From NCBI RefSeq assembly GCF_004795035.1, contig NZ_SSBK01000013.1:62001-126000 (forward strand): 64,000 nucleotides of DNA, in the 5' to 3' direction. The notes beneath the pieces were generated by a model. It was not told the origin of the DNA, made no database searches, and was given only the letters and a program-made list of their open reading frames with translations. Within the stretch, counting starts at the first letter, position 1; every line of letters starts with the position of its first letter. Source of the DNA: Streptomyces sp. A0958. Its GTDB lineage: Bacteria > Actinomycetota > Actinomycetes > Streptomycetales > Streptomycetaceae. This document shows, in pieces, positions 57,266 to 64,000 of the stretch. Both the position numbers and the translations under genes were made by a program.

Positions 57266-58852
57266 GTGACAACCCCCTTTCCCTACGACCACGGCCTGGA
57301 CACCGGGCCGGTCCCGCCTCCCGGATGCCCGGCCCACGGCCTGGGCGTCGGCCCCGGAGGCCTGCGCCGGCTCTACGGCCCCGAGGCGGAACAGGACCCG
57401 CGAGGCCTGTACGAGAAGCTGCGCGCCGAGCACGGCACGGTGGCCCCGGTGCTGCTGCAGGGCGACGTGCCCGCCTGGCTGGTACTCGGGCACAGCGAGA
57501 ACCTGCACATGACCCGTACGCCCTCGCAGTTCTCCCGCGACTCGCGCCACTGGTGGGCGTTGCAGGACGGCACCATCGCCCCGGACCACCCGCTGGCCCC
57601 GCAGGTCGCCTGGCAGCCGATCTGCGCCTTCGCGGACGGCGCCACCCACGAGCGGCAGCGCGGCGCCCTCACCGACTCCATGGCCCGCATCGACACGCGC
57701 GGGGTCCGGCGCCACGTCAACCGGTACAGCAACCGGCTCGTCAACGGCTTCTGCCGCGCGGGCCGCACCGACCTGGTCACCGAGTTCGCCGAACGGCTGC
57801 CCATGATGGTCATGTGCGCCATCCTCGGCATGCCGGAGGAGTACAGCGACCGGATGGTGCAGGCGGCCCGCGACATGATCCGGGGCACCGAGACGGCTGT
57901 CCAGAGCAACGCCTACATGGTGGACGCGCTGAGCCGCCTCGTGGAGCGCCGCCGCCGGGAACCCGCGGACGACTTCGCCACCTGGCTCGTCGAGCACCCC
58001 GCCGCCATGAACGACAAGGAGGTCGCCGAGCACCTGCGGCTCATGCTCGTCGTCTCCTACGAAACGACCACCAACCTGATCTCCAACGTGCTGCGCATGG
58101 TCCTCACCGACCCGCGCTTCCGAGCCCGGCTCAGCGGCGGCCACATGACCGTGCCCGAGGCGGTCGAGCAGACCCTGTGGGACGAGCCGCCATTCGCCGC
58201 CATCCTCGGCCGCTGGGCGGTCGGCGACACGGAGCTGGGCGGACAGCACATCAAGGCCGGCGACGCCCTGATCGTCGGCATCGCGGCGGCCAACACGGAC
58301 CCGGTGGTGCGCCCCGACCTCAACGCCGACATGGAGGGCAACCGCGCGCACCTCGCGTTCAGCGGCGGGCCCCACGAGTGCCCGGGGCAGGACATCGGGC
58401 GTGCCATCGCGGACGTCGGCGTCGACGCCCTGCTGATGCGCCTGCCCGACCTCGAACTCGCGGTCGAGGACAGCGAACTGCGGTGGGTCGGCAACCTGGT
58501 GAGCCGGCACCTGGCCGAACTCCCCGCCGAGTTCGCGCCGCGCTCCCCGCAGGACGACCGCGAGCCGCCGTCCATGGGCAAGCCCAACCCGGCCCGCCAG
58601 GACTGGGAGGTGCGGTCCGCCGTACGGCACACCGCGCCGACCCCCGTCCGCGTCACCGTCCCCGAGGACCCGTCCCACGTGCCGTCGCCGTCCGCCCCGT
58701 CCGGGGAGACCACCACGGCCGACGGATCGGTGGACGCGCTGGCCGGGACGCCGGGCGAGGGCCCGGCGGCCGGACAGATCCCGCACCAGCGCAAGCCCGG
58801 TGCGTCCACCCGGCTGTGGCGCGTCGTGACCCGCTGGTGGAACGGCGACTGA
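57266..58852 (+). CDS. Conservon cytochrome P450, CYP157-like, lacking EXXR, with C-terminal extension
   Basis: A 528-residue P450 starting at GTG 57266 (CTGGAG upstream). The haem ligand Cys is in FSGGPHECPGQDIG. The K-helix reads EQTLW (residues 301-305), where the second P450 of the window has ETLRW, so the conserved Arg is absent. This is the trait described for CYP157 (EQSLW in CYP157C1). The I-helix reads VVSYETTTNL. The P450 core ends near residue 420. The last ~110 residues are a Pro/Ser/Thr-rich, apparently disordered tail ending RLWRVVTRWWNGD, which could be an amphipathic membrane anchor. It is the fifth gene of the conservon (90 bp after cvnD). Its substrate is unknown. Confidence 0.93.
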   Translation: MTTPFPYDHGLDTGPVPPPGCPAHGLGVGPGGLRRLYGPEAEQDPRGLYEKLRAEHGTVAPVLLQGDVPAWLVLGHSENLHMTRTPSQFSRDSRHWWALQDGTIAPDHPLAPQVAWQPICAFADGATHERQRGALTDSMARIDTRGVRRHVNRYSNRLVNGFCRAGRTDLVTEFAERLPMMVMCAILGMPEEYSDRMVQAARDMIRGTETAVQSNAYMVDALSRLVERRRREPADDFATWLVEHPAAMNDKEVAEHLRLMLVVSYETTTNLISNVLRMVLTDPRFRARLSGGHMTVPEAVEQTLWDEPPFAAILGRWAVGDTELGGQHIKAGDALIVGIAAANTDPVVRPDLNADMEGNRAHLAFSGGPHECPGQDIGRAIADVGVDALLMRLPDLELAVEDSELRWVGNLVSRHLAELPAEFAPRSPQDDREPPSMGKPNPARQDWEVRSAVRHTAPTPVRVTVPEDPSHVPSPSAPSGETTTADGSVDALAGTPGEGPAAGQIPHQRKPGASTRLWRVVTRWWNGD

Positions 58853-58946
58853 CGGCAGGGCGGTGACGGGGCGCCGGTGGCGGGGCGCGCGGTGGCGGAG
58901 GCGGACCCGCGGGCCTCACCACCGGCCCCCGCACCGGCGCCCCACG

Positions 58947-58961
58947 TACCATGCGGAAGCG
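58947..58961 (+). promoter_or_regulatory. Candidate leaderless promoter of the GH4 gene
   Basis: TACCAT (58947-58952) fits the TAnnnT -10 pattern and lies eight bases before GTG 58961. There is no properly spaced ribosome-binding site. Transcription starting at the GTG would explain this. Confidence 0.45.
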
Positions 58962-60301
58962 TGAAGCTGACAATTCTGGGCGGCGGCGGATTCCGGGTTC
59001 CACTGGTGTACGGGGCGCTGCTCGCCGACCATGCCGAGGGCCGCGTAACGGCCGTCACCCTCTACGACACGGACACCGACCGGCTCTCCGCCGTCGCCCG
59101 GGTCCTCGCCGAGCAGGCCGAGGGCGTCCCGGACGCGCCCGCCGTAGCCGCCACCACCGACCTGGACGAGGCCCTGCGCGGCGCCGACTTCGTCTTCTCG
59201 GCGATCCGGGTCGGCGGCCTCGCCGGCCGGGCCGCCGACGAACGGGTCGCGCTCGACGAGGGCGTCCTCGGCCAGGAGACGGTCGGCGCCGGCGGCATCG
59301 CCTACGGGCTGCGCACCGTCCCCGTCGCCGTCGACCTCGCGCGGCGCGTCGCCCGGCTCGCCCCGCACGCCTGGGTCATCAACTTCACCAACCCGGCCGG
59401 CCTGGTCACCGAGGCCATGTCCCACCACCTCGGCGACCGCGTCATCGGCATCTGCGACTCACCGGTGGGCCTCGGCCGCCGCATCGCCCGGGTGCTCGGC
59501 GCCGACCCGGACCTGGCCCGCATCGACTACGTCGGCCTCAACCACCTCGGCTGGGTGCGCGGGCTGTACGTCGAGGGCCGGGACGAACTCCCGCGCCTGC
59601 TCGCCGACCCCGGACTGCTCGGCTCCTTCGAGGAGGGCCGGCTGTTCGGCCCCGACTGGCTGCGCTCGCTGGGCTCGATCCCCAACGAATACCTCCACTA
59701 CTACTACTTCAACCGTGAGGCGGTCCGCGCCTACCAGGAGGCGGAGCAGACCCGGGGTGCCTTCCTGCGGGAGCAGCAGGAGGGTTTCTACGGGCGGATG
59801 AAGGACCCGGCCACTCCCGCCCTGGCCACCTGGAACCGCACCCGCGCCGAGCGCGAAGCGACCTACATGTCCGAGAACCGGGACGTGGCGGGCGCCGGTG
59901 AGCGCGACGAGAGCGACCTGGACTCCGGCGGCTACGAACAGGTCGCGCTCGCCCTCATGCGGGCCGTCGCACGCAACGAGCAGACCTCGCTCATCCTCAA
60001 CGTCCGCAACCGGACCACACTGTCGGTGCTCGACGCGGACGCCGTCATCGAGGTGCCGTGCCTGGTCGACGCGAACGGCGCCCACCCGGTCGCCGTCGAC
60101 CCGCTGCCGTACCACGCGGTCGGGCTGGTCACCTCGGTGAAGGCCGTGGAGCGCGCGGTGCTGGACGCGGCGGCGAGCGGGTCACGCGCGGACGCAGTAC
60201 GGGCCTTCGCCCTGCACCCCCTGGTGGACTCGGTCTCCGTCGCCCGCCGGCTGGTCGACGGCTACACGAAGGCTCACCCGGGGCTGGCGTACCTGCGCTA
60301 G
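58961..60301 (+). CDS. Glycoside hydrolase family 4 (6-phospho-beta-glucosidase-like)
   Basis: A 446-residue NAD- and metal-dependent glycosidase. GTG 58961 starts VKLTILGGGGFRVPLVYGAL, the Rossmann loop of GH4. NPAGLVTEAM, the metal-ligand Cys165 in GICDSPVGLGRR and His195 in VGLNHLGWVRGLYVEGRDEL are all in place, as is IPNEYLHYYYFNREAV. The members closest in pattern are 6-phospho-beta-glucosidases, but there is no PTS gene nearby. GH4 also includes enzymes on unphosphorylated sugars, so the substrate is open. GH4 uses a redox elimination mechanism. The gene stands alone and could act on beta-glucosides. Confidence 0.93.
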   Translation: MKLTILGGGGFRVPLVYGALLADHAEGRVTAVTLYDTDTDRLSAVARVLAEQAEGVPDAPAVAATTDLDEALRGADFVFSAIRVGGLAGRAADERVALDEGVLGQETVGAGGIAYGLRTVPVAVDLARRVARLAPHAWVINFTNPAGLVTEAMSHHLGDRVIGICDSPVGLGRRIARVLGADPDLARIDYVGLNHLGWVRGLYVEGRDELPRLLADPGLLGSFEEGRLFGPDWLRSLGSIPNEYLHYYYFNREAVRAYQEAEQTRGAFLREQQEGFYGRMKDPATPALATWNRTRAEREATYMSENRDVAGAGERDESDLDSGGYEQVALALMRAVARNEQTSLILNVRNRTTLSVLDADAVIEVPCLVDANGAHPVAVDPLPYHAVGLVTSVKAVERAVLDAAASGSRADAVRAFALHPLVDSVSVARRLVDGYTKAHPGLAYLR

Positions 60302-60322
60302 GCCCTGTGGCGGGGGCCCGGC

Positions 60323-60763
60323 TCAGGGGGCGGAGACGACCCGGGGCCCGGCCGCCTGCGTCCACGACGGTGTCACCCCGGTCACCTGGCAGACCATCAG
60401 GAACAGCGGGATCGGCGGGGTGTACGGCGTACGGCTGTCGGGCTGGTGGATCAGCCGGGGCCGCACGGCGGGCACGCAGGTCCCGCGTGCGTACGCCGCC
60501 TGCTCGGGCCAGTCCAGGTCGAGGTCGGAGCCGGCCGGGACGATCCACCACCAGCGCTCGGCGTCCGCGAAGACGCAGCCGGTGCGCGGCAGATGGGACA
60601 TCAGCCGGAAGCCGTAACGGGCCGGCACCCCGACCGCGTCGCAGCCCAGACTCGCCGAAAGGGTCGCGGGCAGCGGCAGCTGGACCCGGCCGGTGCCGGG
60701 GGAGAGGCCGGGCTCGCGGGAGCGGCGGTGTCCGAGGAGGTGGTGCATGGCGTTCTTCAACAT
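60323..60763 (-). CDS. Hypothetical protein of the WhiJ-like cluster
   Basis: A 146-residue protein without a family name known to me. ATG 60763 lies within the last seven bases of the anti-sigma-like gene, so the two are co-translated. Visible are LPLPATLSASLGCDAVGVPA, then CVFADAERWWWIVPAGSDLD with three successive Trp, PAVRPRLIHQPDSRTPYTPP and a C-terminal LFLMVCQVTG. There is no signal peptide. Similar small proteins accompany RsbW-like and XRE/DUF397 genes at Streptomyces whiJ-type loci, which is the basis for the name. The function is unknown. Confidence 0.8.
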   Translation of the reverse strand: MLKNAMHHLLGHRRSREPGLSPGTGRVQLPLPATLSASLGCDAVGVPARYGFRLMSHLPRTGCVFADAERWWWIVPAGSDLDLDWPEQAAYARGTCVPAVRPRLIHQPDSRTPYTPPIPLFLMVCQVTGVTPSWTQAAGPRVVSAP

Positions 60764-61215
60764 GAGTGCTCCGAGCCGTGCGGCAGTTCTGCCCAGACGA
60801 TGCGTCCCGAGCCGTCCCCGGCGTCGTGCGACCCCCAGGCGCTCGACAGCGAGTCCACGAGCAGCAGGCCGCGTCCGTGCTCGTCGTCGGCGCCCCGGCC
60901 CAGTCGCGGTCCGCCGGGCTGGTGTCCCTGGTCCTGCACGGATACGCGCAGGCCGCCGGTGAGGTACCGCAGTTCGCACACGACCCGTGCGCTGGCGGTG
61001 TGGACCACCGCGTTGGTCACCAGCTCGGAGACGATCAGGACCGCGGCCTCACGCGCGTCGCCGCCCGTGCGCCACTCGTCGAGCCGGGCCTTCGTCAGGC
61101 GCCGGGCACCGGCGACCGATTCGGGGTGCGCGGGCAGCGCGAAGCAGTACCGGAGCGCTTCGGTCCCGGGGCTGAGTTCCCTGAGCCGGGGGATGAGCGC
61201 ACTGCCAGGTGCCAC
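60757..61215 (-). CDS. RsbW-like anti-sigma factor kinase (HATPase_c_2)
   Basis: A 152-residue GHKL ATPase domain protein. GTG 61215 has GAGGA seven bases upstream. The N box is VLIVSELVTNAVVHTASARV, the G1 region is VSVQDQGHQPGG and the G2 loop is GADDEHGRGLLLVDSLSSAW. The short single-domain form is typical of the many Streptomyces anti-sigma-like kinases. It has no adjacent sigma factor or antagonist. It is divergent from an XRE-type regulator with a DUF397 partner, as at WhiJ/AbaA-like developmental loci, so it may act in sporulation or antibiotic control. The exact partner is not predictable. Confidence 0.92.
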   Translation of the reverse strand: MAPGSALIPRLRELSPGTEALRYCFALPAHPESVAGARRLTKARLDEWRTGGDAREAAVLIVSELVTNAVVHTASARVVCELRYLTGGLRVSVQDQGHQPGGPRLGRGADDEHGRGLLLVDSLSSAWGSHDAGDGSGRIVWAELPHGSEHSC

Positions 61216-61336
61216 GACCGAATCCTCACAGTGGGGGCTGCGTCACGCTTCGCGATCTTCGGTGAAGGCCGCGGGCATGACTGGTCAACTGGTTCGCAGA
61301 CCAACTCTCCCCCTGTCGCGAACACTTGGCAAGGGG

Positions 61337-61357
61337 CACTCTGAAAATTCCAGAGTG
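61337..61357. promoter_or_regulatory. Inverted repeat in the divergent promoter of the WhiJ-like cluster
   Basis: CACTCTG (61337-61343) and CAGAGTG (61351-61357) flank the AT-rich spacer AAAATTC. The site lies 64 bases before the XRE gene and 122 from the anti-sigma gene, as expected of an operator of the XRE regulator. Confidence 0.65.
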
Positions 61358-61420
61358 GCTGTGTCTTTGACGGGAGACGCATGGCACACTGCACGAATAC
61401 AGCGCATGGGGAGGTCTGAA

Positions 61421-62281
61421 GTGAGCGAACCGCGGTCCGCCCCGACCGTGGGCCAGGTCGTTCTCGGCAAGCGTCTGCAGGACCTGCGGGAGCGTGCCGG
61501 CATGGGCCGGGACCAGGCCGCCAAGGTGCTGCGCGTCGCCCCGGCGACGATACGCAGGATGGAGACCGCCGAGGTCGCGCTCAAGATCCCCTACGTGCAG
61601 GTCCTGCTGAAGGCCTACGGGATCTCGGACGAGGAGGCGGACTCCTTCGTCGAGCTCGCGGAGGAGGCCAACAGGCCGGGCTGGTGGCAGCGCTTCCACG
61701 ACGTGCTGCCCGACTGGTTCAGCATGTACGTCAGCCTGGAGGGCGCCGCGAGCCTGCTGCGCATGTACGAGCCGCACTTCGTGCCCGGACTGCTCCAGAC
61801 CGAGGACTACGCGCGCACGGTGATGCGCACCGGGGCGGTCGGCCAGACCAGGCCCGAGGACATCGAGCGCCATGTGGCGCTGCGGATGGAGCGGCAGTCC
61901 CTGCTGACCCGGCCGGACGCCCCGCGCCTGTGGGTGGTGATGGACGAGACCGTCCTGCGCCGTCCCGTGGGCAGCGTCGAGATCATGCGCGCCCAGGCGG
62001 ACAAGCTGCTGGAAGCCACGGCGATGCCCAACGTGACCCTTCAGATCGCGGAGTTCTCCACCGGCCACCACCCGGGGACCTACGGCCCGTTCGTGCTCTT
62101 CCGGTTCGCCGTCCCGGAACTGCCCGACATGGTCTACAGCGAGTACCTGACCGGGGCCGTCTACTTCGACGCGCGCCCGGAGGTGGCCTCCTACCTCGAG
62201 GTCATGGACCGCATGGCGGCCCAGGCCGCGACTGCACAACGCACGAAGGAACTCCTCCGGGACTTCCGCAAGGAGCTGTGA
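61421..62281 (+). CDS. XRE-family regulator with DUF5753 (Scr1/WhiJ type)
   Basis: A 286-residue regulator. GTG 61421 was chosen because GGGGAGG lies six bases upstream. ATG 61406 is the alternative. The helix-turn-helix is in residues 10-65, LGKRLQDLRERAGMGRDQAA followed by VLRVAPATIRRMETAEVALK. The DUF5753 domain occupies the rest, with YEPHFVPGLLQTEDYARTVM, LTRPDAPRLWVVMDETVLRR and LPDMVYSEYLTGAVYFD, all hallmarks of the large Streptomyces Scr1/WhiJ group. Its stop shares one base with the DUF397 start (TGATG). These proteins work as pairs with the small DUF397 protein, somewhat like toxin-antitoxin modules. A palindrome upstream is the likely binding site. Confidence 0.95.
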   Translation: MSEPRSAPTVGQVVLGKRLQDLRERAGMGRDQAAKVLRVAPATIRRMETAEVALKIPYVQVLLKAYGISDEEADSFVELAEEANRPGWWQRFHDVLPDWFSMYVSLEGAASLLRMYEPHFVPGLLQTEDYARTVMRTGAVGQTRPEDIERHVALRMERQSLLTRPDAPRLWVVMDETVLRRPVGSVEIMRAQADKLLEATAMPNVTLQIAEFSTGHHPGTYGPFVLFRFAVPELPDMVYSEYLTGAVYFDARPEVASYLEVMDRMAAQAATAQRTKELLRDFRKEL

Positions 62282-62517
62282 TGACACCCATATACAACGG
62301 CATGCCGGCCGCTGACCTCGGCTCCGAAGGCTGGTACAAGCCGTGGAGCGGCGGCAACGGGGGCAACTGCGTCGAGGCGATGAAGCTGGCCGACGGGAGA
62401 ATCGCCATGCGCCAGTCCGCGGACCCCGACGGCCCGGCCCTGATCTACACGAACCGCGAGATCGCCGCCTTCATCCAGGGCGCCAAGGCCGGCCAGGCGG
62501 ACTTCCTGCTGACCTGA
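62281..62517 (+). CDS. DUF397 protein, partner of the XRE regulator
   Basis: A 78-residue DUF397 protein. ATG 62281 shares a base with the stop of the XRE gene, and AAGGAG stands just before. The family pattern W-x-K-(P/S)-x-x-S-G-x-x-G-x-x-C-V-E is seen as WYKPWSGGNGGNCVEAMKLA, then IAMRQSADPDGPALIYTNRE and a final aromatic-containing AFIQGAKAGQADFLL. In related loci the DUF397 protein counteracts the XRE protein, which otherwise arrests sporulation or perturbs antibiotic production. That assignment comes from family knowledge. Confidence 0.95.
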   Translation: MTPIYNGMPAADLGSEGWYKPWSGGNGGNCVEAMKLADGRIAMRQSADPDGPALIYTNREIAAFIQGAKAGQADFLLT

Positions 62518-62560
62518 CCCGCACGGCGGGCCGGGTGCCCCCGCACGTCACAATGGACCC

Positions 62561-63016
62561 ATGTCCCGACGCACCTCCCGCCCCCGGCGCCCGTCCGCCG
62601 CCGGCCCCCGCACCACCCCCGTCCCCCAGGTCACCGCGGCTTCGCCGTGCCCCTGCGGGCGGGCCGCCACCTACGCCGAGTGCTGCGGCCGGCTGCACGC
62701 GGGGGCCCCGGCGCCGACGTGCGAGGCGCTGATGCGTTCGCGCTACGCCGCCTTCGTCGTCCGGGACGCCGGGTATCTGCTGCGGACCTGGCACCCGGAC
62801 CACCGGCCGGACGTCCTCGACCTCGACCCCGACCAGCGCTGGACGGGCCTGGAGGTCCTGGAGACGACCGAGGGCAGCGCCTTCCACACCACCGGCACCG
62901 TCACCTTCCGGGCCCACTACACGGCGGGCGGCCATCCCGGTTCTCTCCACGAGAAGAGCCGCTTCGTCCGGGTCGAGGGCGCCTGGGTCTACGAGTCCGC
63001 CGTCTTCGCCGACTGA
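62561..63016 (+). CDS. YchJ-family (UPF0225) SEC-C motif protein
   Basis: A 151-residue protein. A basic disordered N-terminus is followed by the zinc-binding SEC-C motif, SPCPCGRAATYAECCGRLHA, and the YchJ NTF2-like domain, with LMRSRYAAFVVRDAGYLLRT and HEKSRFVRVEGAWVYESAVF. The four Cys are intact. The function of YchJ is unknown. It is housekeeping-like and conserved in many bacteria. It ends 17 bp from the convergent MFS gene. Confidence 0.94.
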   Translation: MSRRTSRPRRPSAAGPRTTPVPQVTAASPCPCGRAATYAECCGRLHAGAPAPTCEALMRSRYAAFVVRDAGYLLRTWHPDHRPDVLDLDPDQRWTGLEVLETTEGSAFHTTGTVTFRAHYTAGGHPGSLHEKSRFVRVEGAWVYESAVFAD

Positions 63017-63033
63017 CGGACGCGGGGCGAGGG

Positions 63034-64000
63034 TCAGACGGGCGCGCCCGCCGGGGCCGGCGGGGACAGCTCCTGGGCCAGGTCCTCCGCCAGCAGCCGC
63101 TTGGCGATCACGTCGACCGCGGCGCGCAGCCGGGTGTCGTCCGGGCGCTCGCCGGCCTCGCCCAGCTGTTCGTGCAGCCAGCGGGCCCAGGCGTCCGTGA
63201 TGGTCCTGGCCTCCCGGCTGCCGGCCGCGGTGTGCGTGAACAGATGGCCGTCCCCGGTGAGGAAGCCCTCCTCGATCATCCGGTCGAAGACCGGCACCAG
63301 GACCTCCGGCGGAATCCGGTGCCGGGCCGCGATCAGCCGGAGCCCCGCGTGTCCGACCATCCGCGTGAACAGCTCGACCTGCATCACCGCCCAGGCCCCC
63401 GCCATGTCGAGCCGGGTGTCCGACTCGGCCACGATCCGCCGCGCCGTCTCCGGGTCCACCCGCCCCAGGACCCTCGCCACCGAGAACTCCAGGAGCCGGG
63501 CCGAGTCCCCGGTGCTCGGCGAGGCGAAGCCCTCACCCATGTCGGTCGAGCCGGCCCGTACCGTGTCCCGCAGCTTGACCTGCTTGAGGAACAGCGCCAC
63601 GACGAATCCGAGCAGCGCGATGGGCACCGTCCACAGGAACACCGTGTGCAGGGTGTCGGCGTACGCCTGGGCCAGCGGCGCCGACTGGGCCCCGGGCAGC
63701 GCGTGCAGCCCCTCCGGGCTCTGGGATGCCTTCGCCAGTTCGGCGGGGTCGCCGCCGGCCCGCGCGGCCCCGGCGATCCCGTCCTTGAGGTTGGGGCCGA
63801 GCGCGTTGGCGTAGATCGTCCCGAAGACGGCGGTGCCGAAGGAACTGCCGAGCGTACGGAAGAAGGTCACGCCCGAGGTCGCCGTGCCGAGGTCCGCGTA
63901 GTCGACCGTGTTCTGCACCGCGATCGTCAGGACCTGCATGGAGAGGCCGATGCCGATGCCGAGCACCACCATGTACAGCGACTCCAGCAGGACCCCGCTG
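63034..64000 (-). CDS. MFS drug-exporter (EmrB/QacA type), N-terminus outside the window, with C-terminal winged-helix-like domain
   Basis: The last 322 codons of a 14-helix DHA2-type exporter; the 5' part lies beyond base 64000. Helices visible include VVLGIGIGLSMQVLTIAVQN, the segment TATSGVTFFRTLGSSFGTAV with motif-like FRxLGxxxG, and TVFLWTVPIALLGFVVALFL. After the last helix comes a cytoplasmic extension of about 175 residues, from LKQVKLRDTVRAGSTDMGEG to the end. It includes AWAVMQVELFTRMVGHAGLR and RMIEEGFLTGDGHLFTHTAA, resembling a MarR-like winged helix. Such fused tails occur in several Streptomyces exporters, and their role is not known. Substrate specificity cannot be judged. Confidence 0.92.
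   Translation of the reverse strand, partial: SGVLLESLYMVVLGIGIGLSMQVLTIAVQNTVDYADLGTATSGVTFFRTLGSSFGTAVFGTIYANALGPNLKDGIAGAARAGGDPAELAKASQSPEGLHALPGAQSAPLAQAYADTLHTVFLWTVPIALLGFVVALFLKQVKLRDTVRAGSTDMGEGFASPSTGDSARLLEFSVARVLGRVDPETARRIVAESDTRLDMAGAWAVMQVELFTRMVGHAGLRLIAARHRIPPEVLVPVFDRMIEEGFLTGDGHLFTHTAAGSREARTITDAWARWLHEQLGEAGERPDDTRLRAAVDVIAKRLLAEDLAQELSPPAPAGAPV

Overview
The window is high-GC actinobacterial chromosome, almost certainly Streptomyces. The evidence is GC-rich third positions throughout, GTG starts and ATGA/GTGA gene overlaps, twin-arginine lipoproteins, a conservon (cvnABCD plus P450), a WhiJ-type XRE/DUF397/anti-sigma cluster, a tRNA without an encoded CCA, and several genes that look leaderless. 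No insertion sequence, integrase, phage gene, CRISPR array or rRNA was seen.

Layout. (1) 1-4.6 kb: end of an Rbs-type sugar ABC operon (ATPase tail, permease, Tat lipoprotein binding protein) followed by a Gfo/Idh/MocA dehydrogenase and a TIM-barrel sugar isomerase/epimerase. (2) 4.7-7.2 kb: DUF2254 membrane protein, tRNA-Leu(GAG) with terminator, and a TrmH/SpoU RNA methyltransferase. (3) 7.3-11.4 kb, minus strand: OmpR-type regulator, histidine kinase, small secreted/anchored protein, class F sortase. (4) 11.8-17.1 kb: a large solitary Eco57I-like adenine methylase preceded by an 11-codon leader ORF, converging on and overlapping a membrane-anchored helix-hairpin-helix protein. (5) 17.4-22.2 kb: Tat-exported phospholipase C and a P450 pair of CYP157/CYP154 type.

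(6) 22.3-39.5 kb is the centrepiece: a LacI-controlled locus whose enzymes fit complete disassembly of xyloglucan oligosaccharides. The genes are a GH95-like fucosidase, a GH42 beta-galactosidase, a binding protein and two permeases (minus strand), with divergent GH3 beta-glucosidase and GH31 YicI-type alpha-xylosidase, then a TetR regulator with its own palindrome and an SGNH esterase. Perfect copies of a TCGAAGCGCTTCGA palindrome lie before lacI and in the divergent promoter region. A short fragment resembling the C-terminal end of a GH74 xyloglucanase sits between permease and GH42, suggesting a deleted endo-enzyme. No ATPase gene is present, so a shared ATPase (MsiK type) is inferred. Xylose freed by the alpha-xylosidase could feed xylB/xylA and the ROK regulator at 43.3-47.8 kb.

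(7) 39.5-43.2 kb: GNAT and ThuA-like proteins, and a secreted/anchored VWA protein pair. (8) 47.9-51.5 kb: DUF305/DUF3105 exported proteins, a DUF2510-scramblase-like protein and a VOC protein. (9) 51.7-53.9 kb: FUSC transporter and MarR regulator. (10) 54.2-58.9 kb: conservon cvnA-B-C-D-P450, whose P450 lacks the K-helix EXXR arginine. (11) 59-64 kb: GH4 glycosidase, a WhiJ-like divergent cluster, a YchJ protein and the 3' part of an MFS exporter.

All functions are read from motifs and recalled family knowledge. No database search was possible.
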